Source of the DNA: Haplosporangium gracile
Taxonomy: Eukaryota > Mortierellomycota > Mortierellomycetes > Mortierellales > Mortierellaceae
Assembly (NCBI GenBank): GCA_015499985.1
Contig: JAAAUF010000557.1
Location: 1 to 27,986 of the forward strand
Direction: 5' to 3'
DNA: 27,986 nt
The position numbers were made by a program, and so were the translations under genes. Below the pieces are notes generated by a model, which saw only the letters and a program-made list of their open reading frames with translations, was not told the origin of the DNA and did no database searches. Each line of letters starts with the position of its first letter. Positions within the stretch are counted from its first letter, which is position 1. Shown here piece by piece: positions 1 through 10,844 of this stretch.

Positions 1-51
1 GGATTTGTCGCTCTCACCGACAAGGCCCGGGTTCGATCCCCGGACTGGGAA
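1..51 (+). tRNA. tRNA-Glu(CUC), 3' part (5' end outside window)
   Basis: The anticodon stem TGTCG (6-10) pairs with CGACA (18-22) around a 7-nt loop CTCTCAC. U33 is at 12 and the anticodon CTC at 13-15. A 4-nt variable loop (23-26) is followed by a T arm, CCGGG/CCCGG (27-31 and 39-43), with loop TTCGATC. The 3' acceptor strand ACTGGGA (44-50) and discriminator A (51) follow. The acceptor 5' strand and most of the D arm lie before the window. The arm sizes and loop bases are those of a class I tRNA, and the anticodon reads the GAG codon. Confidence 0.88.
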
Positions 52-54
52 TAA

Positions 55-59
55 TTTTT
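55..59 (+). terminator. RNA polymerase III terminator of the tRNA
   Basis: A run of five T residues begins 4 nt after the discriminator base of the tRNA-Glu. This is the usual position and form of a Pol III stop. Confidence 0.7.
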
Positions 60-222
60 GCATTGTTTCCGACGAAGTGTTTTCAACCAGTTTTTTACTA
101 GGTCGGGCAGCAGATAATATTTGTTGCCCATCCCTTTTTAGCTCCTTACTGGAGGTGTATTTGGCGCGAAGCCCCGGGAGCGCCTCCTCCTATTTTTAGT
201 AACTCAGAAACGAGATTAATCT

Positions 223-246
223 ATTTGACAACTTGGGTTGTCAAAT
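223..246. repeat. Perfect inverted repeat, 10-bp arms
   Basis: Arms ATTTGACAAC (223-232) and GTTGTCAAAT (237-246) are exact reverse complements around the 4-nt loop TTGG. It can form a hairpin or be a dimeric protein site. Confidence 0.7.
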
Positions 247-387
247 AAATTGGCCCATTTTATTAACCGAATCAACTGGTTAAGCGACCAAAACATCAAT
301 CAATTTTTTAGCCAGTCAATTGACCATCTTTTAACTGTTATTTAACCAGCTGGCAAACAATTGACGAAGTAAGTGATTAATGCATAC

Positions 388-409
388 GTGCGACCTTTTT
401 TCGTCGCAC
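388..409. repeat. Inverted repeat, 7-bp arms
   Basis: Arms GTGCGAC (388-394) and GTCGCAC (403-409) are separated by 8 nt, in the TTGAC-rich spacer. Confidence 0.55.
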
Positions 410-471
410 CCACGTTCGTTTGATTAAGCGATAGTTAATGGGTTGACCATTTAACTTATTCACCTGCAAAT

Positions 472-485
472 CGGCTAGCTAGCCG
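472..485. repeat. 14-bp perfect palindrome
   Basis: CGGCTAGCTAGCCG reads the same on both strands and lies amid the TTGAC words. Its role is unknown. Confidence 0.6.
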
Positions 486-740
486 TCAAATGACCGGACG
501 GTTGACTGGCCAGATTAACCGATTTTGACCAAAAAATTGAGTTGACCTTTTCACGGATTAATCAACACGATCAAGCAGTCGAATAATTTTTGACCAAAAA
601 TATATTAGTTAAAAACTCTGCTCCGATGTTTACTTTTTGCTTTTGCTTCGGACCTTTTGGAGTCCTATTTGAGTTGAGCTTTTTTGTTGTTTACCCGCCT
701 TTCATTTTCATCTCGCCATTCATTAAAACGAAGAAATCAA

Positions 741-2327
741 ATGTCGGCGGCATGCAAGCACGGACTGAGGCAGGACCTGAGGTTTGCCCTTTGCCAATGG
801 GCGAATCTTATGACCTCCTCACAGTCGTCGATCGGGATCACCTTAACCTCTAGCTCCTTTTCAATCCGCAGCAGTCTTTTACTTTCCCGACTTCGCCCAC
901 AACAACAAAACCGCTTTTTCTCAGTACTTCCCACCAGAGTATCAACAGCATTTGTAGTCAAAAAAGATGAATATATTGGGACACCTCACCGATACTACCT
1001 GCATACGGACTCCGGAACTGATCTGCCTTCGACATCAACAAAGCGACCCCTGACCCGATACATACCCCCAGGCCCCCCACCCATCAGCCAGAAGCACCAA
1101 ACACTAACCCTTTACACCATCACACCCATCCCGGAATCCCAGCTTGAAGATCTTCGGGAAGAACTGTTCCTCGAATTCATTAAATTCGACATCACAGGCA
1201 GGATTTACCTCGCCAAGGACGGGATCAACCTTCATGTGTGTACTCCTCTTCAACATGCCGAATCCCTTCGATCATCTCTCCAAACCTTGGTCCTAGATCG
1301 ATTTGGCAAAGGGCCCGATGGAGCTATCTGGAATGTGTCGTGCGATCAACCTGGCGAGCGAGTTTTCAGGAAATTGAAGGTTGCGGTCAAGAAACAGTTG
1401 GTAGTTGATGGACGGTTGGATCAATGGACTATTGGAGACTCGGAGGCGCCTCAGTACTTGGAACCGGAGGAGTTTCATGCGAGACTGGATCAGGTCGGAG
1501 ACAAGACTCTATTGATCGACATGAGGAACCACTTTGAAAAGTATGCGACGAAGTTTTTAGTGTTTGTTCGACTTTTTTTTTAGTTGCTGTTTGTTGTCTA
1601 TGGTGCCAGTGTACTGACATTGTTCTTTACTTGTGATGACACATAATAGCGAGGTGGGAACTTTTAAGACGGCGGTCAAAATGGATTGCACGACTTTCAA
1701 GGAGAACATGGATCTACTGGATGAGCTGTTAGAGGGTCGAGACAAGAGCAAGGAGGTCCTCATGGTTTGCACTGGAGGTATCCGATGCAGTGTCTCTGGC
1801 CGATACTTAAGACAAAAAGGATTTGAGGATGTAAAAATGGTAATAGGGAAAAGGAACAATTGTTGGTCGTTGTCCGATTGGAATAAACATAGAGAATCAA
1901 TCCTCTGTCGACTAATCAACAATCTTTACAATGTATCTTTTCTTGCATCTCAAACTCACAGCTGAAGGGCGGAATCACCAGCTACGGCCGATATGTTAGA
2001 TCAAAGCCCGAGATCAAGTCGCACTTTGTGGGCAAGAACTTTACTTTTGACGGCCGTCGAGGTGAGCGTATCACCGAGGATGTAATCAGCTCCTGTCACC
2101 AGTGCAATACCCCTCACGACAACATCACGAACTGTGCGAACACGCGCTGTCATGCCCTTTTCATCCAGTGCCCCACCTGCAGCCAGAAATGGAACAACAC
2201 CTGTGGAGCAGACTGTCATCATGCTGTTGAGACGGGTTGCGGACCTGCTGCTACAAAGCCATATGATTATCATACTCAAGTCCGCCCTGGCTCGCTTCTG
2301 ACGACTGAAGTCTCTAAGGCTGCTTAA
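741..2327 (+). CDS. TrhO/TSTD2-type rhodanese-domain protein
   Basis: The model has three exons: 741-1540, 1650-1839 and 1962-2327, giving 451 aa. Both junctions close in phase and restore family-like text (NHFE-N-EVGTFK and EDVKM-LKGGI). An N-terminal domain (about residues 121-220) resembles the front domain of TrhO/YceA. The rhodanese domain follows, with active-site loop CTGGIRCS and catalytic Cys307. The C-terminus (about 375-430) has a cysteine cluster (CHQC, CPTC, then further Cys) typical of the TSTD2 branch and probably zinc-binding. Bacterial TrhO hydroxylates wobble uridine in tRNA; applying that here is inference. The first 70 residues are Ser/Arg-rich and could be a mitochondrial presequence. 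The start is the first ATG in the open frame; ATG 810 is an alternative. The gene is convergent with the EVE gene. Confidence 0.88.
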
Positions 2328-2518
2328 AGTTAAAAATTTTGGTCCACAAATATTTACATTGTTTTTTTTTTTGACTTGTTTTATTTGCAAAAGTACATTG
2401 TGCGTAAGTGGATTATGGGTTTGTTTTTTGCGAATAATGTGAGGATATGTTCGCTGTGTGTTGATGAAGTAGACGGGTGGAACGAGAGATACATGGTCTT
2501 TGATCTTGGCCCTCTTTA

Positions 2519-3651
2519 CTATTCGCTAGGCTCATTCTGCTGCTCAAGATCCATGATAAACCTCATCTCGCTATCAGACACAGGTTGAACGGAGAGGCGG
2601 CCACGGTTGAGCAGTTTCATCTGGCTGAGTTCCTTGTCCTTGTACTGCTGAAGCTCCTTCAACGTCAAGACCCGTTTGAGTTTCCGTTCGTATTTCACAT
2701 CGACCATAAACCAGCGAGGGTCGTCCTTGGACGATTTTTCGTCATAGTAGTCGCTCTTGGGATCGAATGCTGTATGGTCTGGATATGCTTCCCGTGCAAT
2801 CTTGGCCATTGCTAATTTTTTCACAAGCGTAGGGATTTGTTAGGAAAGCGAGCATGTACAAACACCAGACTCACAAATACTCAAAAGTGATCATGACACG
2901 CGCAAATGGACGCGTTATTTACACAAGTTATAAACTCGAGAGACTTACCAACGATGCCTGGCGCCTTGGTATTAGAGTGGTAGTACAGGACCTGATCTCC
3001 GACCTTCATGCTATTTTTCATCAAGTTTTTGGCCTCATGATTCCGCTACACCCGTTCAAGCGCAAGCAAACGTAGCTAGATGTTAGAATCACAAGTGTTC
3101 TGTCCTCGAACTATGCTGCCCTATATTTGACAAGTGGGCCGTTCACTTACGACACCATCCCAGTGTGAAGTCGAGTCTTTGGAATTGATCAGATCATCAA
3201 TGCTGAAGGTATCAGGCTCGGATTTCATTAACCACACGCTGATGCGTGTGCCATCGTCGTTCGTCAGGCCGATTGCCGACGCTGGTTGTTGCTTCTCGGT
3301 GGTATCCTTTGTGGTTTTGGAATCGGTGCCGGATTTTGAGTTTGTTCCCTTGACTGAGGTATACTGCTTTACTGATGTGGCGGTGGCGGCGTTGGTGTTG
3401 GTGTTGGTGACTTTGGCTCTCTTGGTTGCAGTGGCGCCAATGGTAGCGGTGGTGGTCTTGGATTGTTGGACCTGGAAAACGTGAGGGGTTTTGGGAAGAT
3501 GTGTCAGTAGGAGACGTGTTCTGATTCTGATGCTGTTCATTGCGTGTGATTTCCAGAAAAAAAGGTAAGGAAAGAAGGGGAATGGAAATGACAGCAAAAA
3601 AGGAGGTACCTTTTCCGATGTTGGAGCGCGTCGTTTGGCCCTGGTCTCCAT
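2519..3651 (-). CDS. THYN1: EVE-domain protein, thymocyte nuclear protein 1-like
   Basis: There are four exons on the minus strand: 3651-3610, 3471-3151, 3045-2949 and 2811-2519, giving 250 aa. All junctions are GT-AG and in phase. The EVE domain starts near residue 92 with [16 protein letters not shown]. It continues through [42 protein letters not shown] and the late LSVQPV motif, all close to human THYN1. EVE domains belong to the PUA-like group and are thought to bind modified nucleobases; the fungal role is not established. The stretch of about 75 residues before the domain is Thr/Asn/Lys-rich and disordered. The start METRAKRR has A at -3. A longer open frame upstream is probably leader. 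The gene diverges from eS27 over 282 bp. Confidence 0.88.
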
Positions 3652-3743
3652 TGTGTCTTTGCGTTGCGAGGTTGTGTGTGTTGTATGTGAGGAAAGGACA
3701 ACAAGTTGCACCGTCAAAAACGAGTGCGGAAGCAGACCCTCCA

Positions 3744-3749
3744 CACGTG
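3744..3749. promoter_or_regulatory. CACGTG E-box between THYN1-like and eS27 genes
   Basis: A palindromic CACGTG sits in the 282-bp divergent spacer, 93 bp before the THYN1-like start and 185 bp before the eS27 start. CACGTG is the core site of Pho4/Cbf1-type bHLH factors in fungi. Function here is inferred from position only. Confidence 0.35.
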
Positions 3750-3933
3750 ATGGGCTCGGAAATTAGTGGCGCAAGCCGCAGCCATCTCACCGCCCCTTGA
3801 AAAAAAACCCCCCCGCAATCGAATTTCTTTTTGTCTCTTTTCCTTTCCACCTCCACTTCCACACACACAACTCTTTCAATTACCCAGAAACTCTTATACA
3901 ACATCAAACCTCTTTTTTGACAAAAAATCAACA

Positions 3934-4296
3934 ATGACTCTCGCAGAAGATATCCTCCACCCATCGCCCGCCAAAGAGGCAACAACCCACAAGCTGAAGC
4001 GAGTCGTCCAGTCGCCCGATTCGTTCTACATGGACGTCAAGTGCAACGCTTGCCAGACCATCACCACTATATTCTCCCACGCCGACACCGTCGTCAACTG
4101 TCCCAAATGCAGCAATGTCCTTTCTCAGCCCACCGGTGGATTGGCCAAGCTCTCTGAGGGTACTTTTTACTTGGCAACAAAGCAAGAAGTGAGTTGAGGA
4201 GGAGTGCTGTATGAATCTCACTGTGTTGTTTTGTTCTAATATACGATATTGTTATATGCTTGAATAGGTGTATCTTTCCGCAAGAAGGCGCAGTAG
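3934..4296 (+). CDS. RPS27: 40S ribosomal protein eS27
   Basis: Two exons, 3934-4159 and 4268-4296, give 84 aa, the normal length. The N-terminus [12 protein letters not shown] and the block [19 protein letters not shown] match the family. The four zinc-binding cysteines are C37, C40, C56 and C59. The intron splits a Gly codon just before the conserved end ([11 protein letters not shown]). The start lies after a pyrimidine-rich, A-rich leader with A at -3. eS27 is a small-subunit protein needed for rRNA maturation. It shares a divergent promoter region with the EVE gene and converges on the TLC gene. Confidence 0.96.
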
Positions 4297-4615
4297 ATGA
4301 GGTTATTCCTTAGTGCCCTAGCTATGCTTATGCGATGTAAATAGTTCGATGGTGCCTTGGTGCCAACACCTTGGATCAGTCAACGAGCAAACAAAGAATG
4401 ACAAACAGAGTGTTCAGCGCAAATAAACATCCTTTCTTCGACACATTGCGTAGAGTGAGAGTGATGTTCTGAAGGAGGCGTAAGGAGGAGAAAGGAAACG
4501 AAATTTTCTTTCGCTGAACACCCAATGAGGTTGAAGGCCACAACACTCACATCCAAATGTGTCGTAGTACGGTTTATGATTGCTTGAAAAAAAATACATT
4601 GAGTGAACAAAAATA
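4297..4615. other. Convergent 3' spacer between eS27 and the TLC gene
   Basis: These 319 bp lie between two stop codons facing each other and presumably hold both 3' UTRs. No coding frame or structured element stands out. Confidence 0.6.
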
Positions 4616-6278
4616 TTACTCGCGCTTGCTCTTGCTCGCATCACGCTTGCGTGTCGAGAACCGCCTTGCGAGGGATGAGACCATCTTATAGAACCAAAAC
4701 ACGTTGAGTGAGTTCAATGCAACGTTGGCACTGGCATAGACGATTCTCAAGTGCATGGGGATCAGATCAAGGACAGGGAGCACGCTCATCAGGCATTGGT
4801 AGCTGGTGTAGAATCCAAACACGATGCGCACAGTGAAAAACACGGTCAACAGAAAGAAGCCGTTGATCTTTTGGTAGATCGATCCTGTCAATCCTGTCTT
4901 GTCCTAATAAAGTGATCAAATTTGTAATGTGAAGTGTGTCAGTTTGTTGGCGGCTCTACTTTTCTCCTCCCGAATGCGTGGGGCCGTTCGTAGTTGAAAA
5001 ATGTTGTCATAAAGCGATTAACTTTTCCATCAATTAACGTCCATGCCCTTGTTAACATACCATGAACCAATGGATGTTAAGGAAAGGTGTGCTCAGCTCA
5101 AACATCAAGTAATAGCTTCCGTAGTATTGCAAAAATGGTCTCTATTGGACAGTAAGGAGCAGTGGAAAAAGAAAGAAAGTGTCAGTGAGAGAGATTGACA
5201 TGTTTCCTAAGCATTCTTTCATCTTTGGCAGACCTATGACCCGAAGCATGAAACAAAACGATTGCATGCAGGAATGATTGCCATACGTATTTATAGCATG
5301 AAAAAAAAACGCAAGGTTGACAAAAAATGAACGTACAAAGCTGAAGATGAAGACGCTGAACGAGCAGATTCCATGCAAGACAAAGCCGATGCCAAAGTCT
5401 TTGATATGTCGAATACTATGGATGGTGTCCCACAAGAAGTATCTATGCGTATTCAAAAAGCAAAATTAACCAAAGTGGACGATCTAACTATAGTCATTGG
5501 TATTGCTCAAACAAAGAATTGAGTCGCAAAAGAAAGAAGAAAATAGGGTTGATATTGAGCAAATGGAAAAGGGGAGAGAACAGAGATGGACAAGGGGGAA
5601 GGATCCAAACTTCCCACAGCCTCATCCCACTTTTTTTCTGTCTTTTTCGTCCGGAGTACATGCTCGTCGTCGACTGTTCATGCCAAGAACTCGGAGTTGT
5701 GTATGTGTGTCTGTCAATTCTGCTGTCCATTTATTCCTGCCTTGCTGTCCTGTGCTTTCTTTCCTGCGCTCCTATCTTGGATTAGTTTTGTCTGTTCTCT
5801 TACCCGCAACAGACGGCATAGACCTGACCAGCATAGAACTCATATCCGAAGATCTTGTTCTGTGTCAGGTTCTCATCCCAGAGGAGTGGAGTCGCCAAGA
5901 TGACAATGGTAAGAGCATGAACTGTCGACACCACATGAACTATCAAGTCATCCACAATCAAAAAAGAGAGGCGAAAGTGAGTCCAGGCTGTCTTTCTCGA
6001 AATGCAAGGGCTTTTTTCCAAAAGGTTTCACAATTTAAGCTGTTTCTTTGCGACCTTAGTAGGAGCGGAAGGAAAAGTTGGATACGGAGGGGATACATAC
6101 CATCCCAGTTCAGCTTCTTGGACCCTTGTAATTTGGGGTAGGTTGCAGGAAAGAGAAATGGGCAGATGACCTGTGAGAGCTGGACGATGATGCCGCAGAC
6201 GACGGCAGAGGATAGGAGTGTTGTCCAGTGGCGCTCCAGCATGGCAACACCCAGGGTATCAAATATGGAGCTTGTCAT
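4616..6278 (-). CDS. TLC-domain (TRAM/LAG1/CLN8) membrane protein, TLCD4/TMEM56-like
   Basis: Five exons on the minus strand, 6278-6101, 5939-5804, 5442-5337, 5141-5061 and 4903-4616, give 262 aa with every junction GT-AG and in phase. Family landmarks include NWDVHVVSTVHA, VCCGYFLWDTIHSIRH and RPFLQYYGSYYLMFELSTPF, followed by LNIHWFMDKTG. Hydrophobic segments are spread along the protein, consistent with about six or seven membrane passes. The last 20 residues are strongly basic (TRKRDASKSKRE) and suggest a cytosolic tail. TLC proteins include ceramide synthases and lipid regulators. This one resembles the TLCD4/TMEM56 group, whose exact role is not settled, rather than Lag1 ceramide synthases, and I see no Lag1 motif. 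The upstream region is CT-rich on the coding strand. Confidence 0.86.
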
Positions 6279-7021
6279 TCTCGGTCTCCCTATATGTTAT
6301 TGATCGCGTGGAGGAGAAGGAAAAGGAGTGGATTGAAGATGAAGGGGAGTGGTGATAGAGTGGACTAGAGTGAAGTGGAGTGGAATGGAGTGAAGTGGAG
6401 TGGAATGGAGTGAAGGGATAAGGAAGGAGGGAAGGGAGTAGAAAAGAAGAAAGGAAGAAGGGAAGAAAGAAAAAGTGGAAGGAGAATGAAAAAAGAGAGG
6501 GAATGGCGAGGTTATTGACAATAAAGAAGTCTCGGCCCTTTTGTTGCTCAAGTACAGAGAAAATGAAATGAAAGAGGACTGGTTCCTGGCAAAAGGGACA
6601 AGTTTCTACCGGTGGCCTACTTTTGTCTTTTGTCTTTTGCCTTGTCGACTTTCTTCATTTCATAGCGTAGAATAGGTTGTATGTACGACGTCGTTATTAC
6701 CATCGATCATTTGTTTTTTTTCCCCCTCACTCTTGATCCTTTTTGTTTCGCTTCTCGAACTTGCATTTCTCGTGAGCATAATTCAACTGGTCTGCTACAA
6801 GAAGAAGGACGCCCGGTCCACGAAATGGTACACGGTTCTCGCAGAGATATTTTGATATTTTATTCGGCGTAAATTGCTTCGTCATCTCGTTCTTCTCTTT
6901 TATGCATCGTTGGAGTGACCAATGACCTTTGTCAATTCTATTAAACAGAACAAGAGAAAACGAATACACGCGTTAGAACAATCATTCGCATTGAAATACA
7001 GCGAGCACATTATCAGGACGA
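6279..7021. other. Spacer: promoter of the TLC gene and 3' region of eIF3k
   Basis: The left half is almost pure purine on the plus strand, that is, a CT-rich leader/promoter for the minus-strand TLC gene. It includes a short GGAAT-type tandem repeat. The right half is mixed sequence, probably the eIF3k 3' UTR. No gene was recognised. Confidence 0.55.
6371..6415. repeat. 20-bp tandem repeat, GGAGTGGAAT-rich
   Basis: The unit TGAAGTGGAGTGGAATGGAG occurs twice exactly (6371-6390 and 6391-6410), followed by the start of a third copy (TGAAG). It lies in the purine-rich leader region of the TLC gene. Confidence 0.75.
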
Positions 7022-8238
7022 TTAAACAATTTCAGTGATAAGCAAATCCGATAAAAACGCACGCTCAAACTTGATGTTCTCAGTCAAGACAGTAGTCTTG
7101 GCCTCGTTATCCTTGTTGACGGGGATAGCAACAACGCCGTTGCTCTCAGTCCATCCCTGAGTCTTGATGAAATCTGCCAAAGCCTGACCCTTCAATTGGA
7201 GATATGCTTCCAAGTTGTCAGCTTCGATCGACTGGAAAGTCATGGCAACAGCGCCGGCAATGTCTATTGCAAGTAAGCATTCGAAAATAAATTAAGGAGT
7301 TAGTGGTAAGCTTCAGCAGATACCATCGTAGCGCGCGCCGGATCAAAAATCAGTTCTCTTTCGAATTGAAAGTCAAAAAACCCTGGACGATGGTGCCCGT
7401 TCGATAAAAGCATCTCAATCCAACATGAACGTACTGGCACGGATCGAGTCCTCGAATCCAAGGACCTCGGCGGTCAACTCCTTGTAGATGTCATCGCCCT
7501 CGTAGAGCTTCCAGAAATCGGCAAAGCGTGCCTGCTCAATTAAATCCTGAAGGGCGATCAAGCGGACAACGGGTTCCTCTGTGACCATCTGCTCGTTCAA
7601 GAGGTACAAGCACAAGTTGAAATCAGGCTCGGGCAAGGTAGTCAAAGCCTTGACCAAGATGTTGTTGACGACCTGGTCGTTAGTCAAGTGAGCGTTGAAC
7701 TGATACCTAATAGGGTATTGTCCAAGAGTCAATGGGTTGTAAACGTTAGAAAAGATCTACAGGTGATTATCAAGGGAAGGTTGGCCTCACTAACGGCATT
7801 AAGCTTCCTCCTAAGGGCACGTTCTTTATATTGGTGACAGTGGATCCAATGTGCATAGCCGCAGCTCCTTTGTCCCAGTATGGTGATCCTGTAGTCCTGA
7901 ACAGACGCTCGCCCCTGTAAGGAGTGCAAGCGTGTGCGATATAGTACCCTGCTGTGTATTGTCCAGACAGCTGATAGTTGTCCTGCCGTCCTATACTTGC
8001 TTTCTAAAGAATGAAGACTGTCTGCCCTGGAAGACAAGCAGTGATGCATGGTGCGAGAGAGTGCTTACAACTTGAGGATGGCCAAGTTGGCCATGGCATC
8101 GCACTCCTTGTTGGTGCACTGTGTGGCCAGGTACTCCTCGAGAATAGAGACGTTATCGGGGTTGTATCTGTCGACTCCGTCGATGAGCGACTGGATAACC
8201 TCAGGGCGGGAGGCGGGGGTGTTGGAGACGCGGGCCAT
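7022..8238 (-). CDS. EIF3K: Eukaryotic translation initiation factor 3 subunit K
   Basis: Three exons on the minus strand, 8238-8069, 7706-7435 and 7263-7022, give 227 aa (human eIF3k is 218). Junctions restore AILKL-YQFN and SIRA-N-IAGAV. Landmarks include IDGVDRYNPDN near the N-terminus, KALTTLPEPDFNLC in the middle and FEDSIR before the C-terminal winged-helix region. It belongs to the CSN8/PSMD8/eIF3k family and is a peripheral, non-essential eIF3 subunit that pairs with eIF3l. Its presence indicates a 12- or 13-subunit type eIF3, unlike the reduced S. cerevisiae complex. Intron 1 (7707-8068, 362 nt) is long for this window. The start MARVSNTPASRP follows a CT-rich leader. Confidence 0.93.
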
Positions 8239-8977
8239 GGCGAGAAAAAGGAAGAGTGTCGGATGGGTGAGGATGAACAAGAGATGAATAAAAGTAAAAA
8301 AATATATGTGTCAAAGCTAAACGCTTTCTCGACTCTCCGTCCTGTCACAGCATTTGCACACACACTCTGAAAGCCTTTTATGGTATCCGCAGTGCAGAGA
8401 AGGGCAAAAAAAATGTTGATGGAAATCAAAACAAACAACGTTAAGGGGCACTCGATGAGAGGGAAACAAACCGGGTGCGACAGGCGGCTGGCTGACATTG
8501 TCAGGCACCTCAGTAAGTCGCTGCAACAGAGTATAAAGGAACTGGACGAGGAAGAGACGCGCCTTGCTCGCTGCGTAAGCGCACAAACACATCCTAGAAA
8601 ACGACCTTTTACTCATCCACTCACTCACTCTCCTTTTCATTGCTAGTACGAAACAGTTTTTCTTTCTGTTCTTTCGGAGCAGTTTCTAACAGAGACTCGT
8701 GCATCTGTCACTGCCTCACAATCAAGAAACACGTACAAAAGAGGATTTCACACTGATGCTGGGGATGCTTTAATTTCCTTTGAATCAGATCTGCCTCTGC
8801 TTTTTGGATCTAACATACGACTTTTTGTTTTGTTGCTGTTGTTGGGTACAAGAGTTTAGTGATGCTCCTCCTTCTTGCCGGTGACTATGGTAATGATAAC
8901 AACATTTGGAAAGGAAAAGGTCAGTAAAATGTCAATGGTTTTTAGTTCAGATCCTAATACTATTTAAAAAACCAAAA
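8239..8977. other. Spacer: eIF3k promoter and Atp18 3' region
   Basis: No supported gene was found. The part next to eIF3k is purine-rich on the plus strand, so pyrimidine-rich on the coding strand, as at other promoters here. Short open frames on both strands have no recognisable motif. Confidence 0.5.
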
Positions 8978-9442
8978 TCAACGTTTCTTACACTTGGGGT
9001 TGCGGGGATCGCTCTTGAAGGGCTCGCCTATTGCAGAATAAACGAAGAATACATTGCACATTGGTTAATCCTCTATCATTTCTATTCACAGAGATAACAT
9101 TCAAAAAGTGTCGGACACCTCTTGTCCTTGTATCGATGTGTCTTGTCGAGATTACTGACGAGAGTACTCGGCTATATAATATCTCCTCCTGCAAGTCGAT
9201 AATCAAGTCATTGGTGGTCGATAAGTTTGTGGCTACAGAGATGTGCTGTCGAAAGTATGACTGGAACCGATGATTGTCTGTTGATCCTGAGAAGTTGAGA
9301 AAAAGGTGTAGCAGATGGGTTGAGTTGAATACGTACTCTTCAATGCGGCCTCCTGAGCAGCGTTGATGAGGTAGAAGGTGACGGCACCTCCGACCAGGAA
9401 GGGAGCCATAGGGCGAAGGAAGGGGGTAGACCAGGCACGCAT
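8978..9442 (-). CDS. ATP18: Mitochondrial ATP synthase subunit i/j (Atp18)
   Basis: Two exons on the minus strand, 9442-9337 and 9027-8978, give 51 aa. The sequence MRAWSTPFLRPMAPFLVGGA fits the N-terminus of the family: a Thr-Pro then an aromatic/Pro segment leading into one membrane helix. The exon-2 end, FKSDPRNPKCKK, matches the conserved DPRNP block near the C-terminus of yeast Atp18. The intron (309 nt) splits a Ser codon. The protein is a single-pass inner-membrane subunit of the Fo stator region. The C-terminus is a few residues shorter than in yeast (59 aa). Confidence 0.85.
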
Positions 9443-10844
9443 GTTTGATGTAGAGGAGATGAGGAGTTGATGGAAGGTGAAGAAGCGGACCCATGATGGG
9501 GCAAATAAGGCAATCGAAAAAACAGCAACGCATTACACGTGACTTGATTGAATTTTGAAGGTGATGAGCTGTGGCGAGTCGATTTCCCTTGCCTCTGCAG
9601 CAGACAATGGCGGGGTAGGTTTTCGTTGTGCTGGAAGGGGGGAACTGACTCTTTGACGAAACGATCGATCTACTGTTCTCTCTGTCCCTGTTCTCAGCAG
9701 CATCGATTGTATCCTTCTCTGTCCATCCTGGTCAATGCTAATGCAGAATGCAAGTGCAAAAAAAGTCCCCACGATGATAACAGAGCGTGTGTGTTTTACC
9801 TTGCGTCCCATTGTCACATCGTGCACCCCTCAAATCAATCAAATTTTGATTCATTTCATGATTCAGGGACGATCAGCAGCCAATCAAACGAGTAAAATGA
9901 AATTGAGCTTGCTACTTCTACTACAACATCTTCTGTGGTAACTCGTTACTTCACGCTTCATTATTATTACTGCTTTGCTTTCTTCACACACATTCACGCT
10001 TTCAATTGAAGTCGTTGCTGTGCCTTTGTGATCCTCCTATGCAGGTGCAGATTACAGTCGTTTCGTCGTTGCTATCCTCGCTGACATTGTGTACGCTCTT
10101 AGTCTTGTTCCTAGTTCATTGATACCTCTCCTTAAGTGGGAGTCGATTGTTTTTATTTTATCATTGTTGTGTTGTGATGTGTTTGCGCTCTTTATTTTCC
10201 ACCTCTGTGTATGTGTTTTTCTTTTCCTTCGCCTCTTCCTTAATCCTACAATTATTGTCCCTTTATCATCCGCCTCTTTTTCCTCCTCTCCTTTCCTTCC
10301 TTCTCTTCCTCCTTATCCACTCACTCCCCTACTCCAATTCCTCTTCTACACCTGATTCCTTTTAGTGTCTTCTTCTTTATTACTACTTTCTCTTCTTGAC
10401 CTCCTTGTGTTCGCTCCTTCTTGTCTTTCCTTCCTTCTTTTTATTTTGGCTCCCTTTTCGCCCTCTCTCTCATTCTCTCTCTTTCGGTATTTTCCTCATT
10501 TTGTGTGGACTCGAACAAGGACAATTCTTTCACCCGCCTCTGCTCCCGGCTATTATTGTCCTCCCCTCTTCTTTTTTCAATAACAAAGACAAAAAAAATA
10601 CATCACTCACACTGCCCTTCTGACTTTTTCGCTTATTTTTTTATTCCGCACCCACACCTCACTTTATTCACTCCTCACACTCCCTCTTCACCTACTCCAT
10701 CCCTTTTTATCCTTTTCTTCCTACCTTTTTTCAGGAGAGAACACATCACCTTTGGCCTGGTCAGCCTCACATACTCACACTCATCGCACAACGTAGCCAT
10801 CGTCACTCTCCAACACTCCCTCCCATACTCTTACTCACCGTCAA
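9443..10844. other. Divergent spacer between Atp18 and the Zds1-like gene
   Basis: This 1.4-kb region separates two divergent genes. From about 10170 to 10840 it is heavily pyrimidine-rich on the plus strand with many TTCCTC/CTCTTT words, fitting a long promoter/leader for the Zds1-like gene. Open frames on the left, such as one on the minus strand at 9533-9826 with a short hydrophobic stretch, match no family I know and are left uncalled. Confidence 0.55.

Larger units (their letters stand above)
60..740. other. Gene-free spacer with dense TTGAC words and inverted repeats
   Basis: No convincing coding region is seen between the tRNA and the rhodanese gene. From about 220 to 600 the pentamer TTGAC (or GTCAA on the other strand) occurs at 225, 240, 315, 320, 361, 443, 485, 502, 525, 542 and 590. 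Several perfect inverted repeats lie among these words: 223-246, 315-324, 388-409 and 472-485. The right end (about 600-740) turns pyrimidine-rich and probably holds the promoter and leader of the rhodanese gene. It may be regulatory or a decayed mobile element. Confidence 0.6.

Noticed and set aside
3212..3985. 257-codon minus-strand frame across the EVE gene and its promoter
   Set aside because: Shadow of THYN1-like exon 2 and its leader; it ignores well-supported splice sites.
5497..6141. 214-codon plus-strand frame through the TLC gene introns
   Set aside because: Antisense to well-supported TLC exons and introns; no motif.
9533..9826. Minus-strand open frame of 97 codons with a short hydrophobic stretch (MGRKVKHTRS...)
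   Set aside because: No recognisable family, lies in a promoter-like spacer, and an internal GTAAAA right after MGRK makes the frame doubtful.
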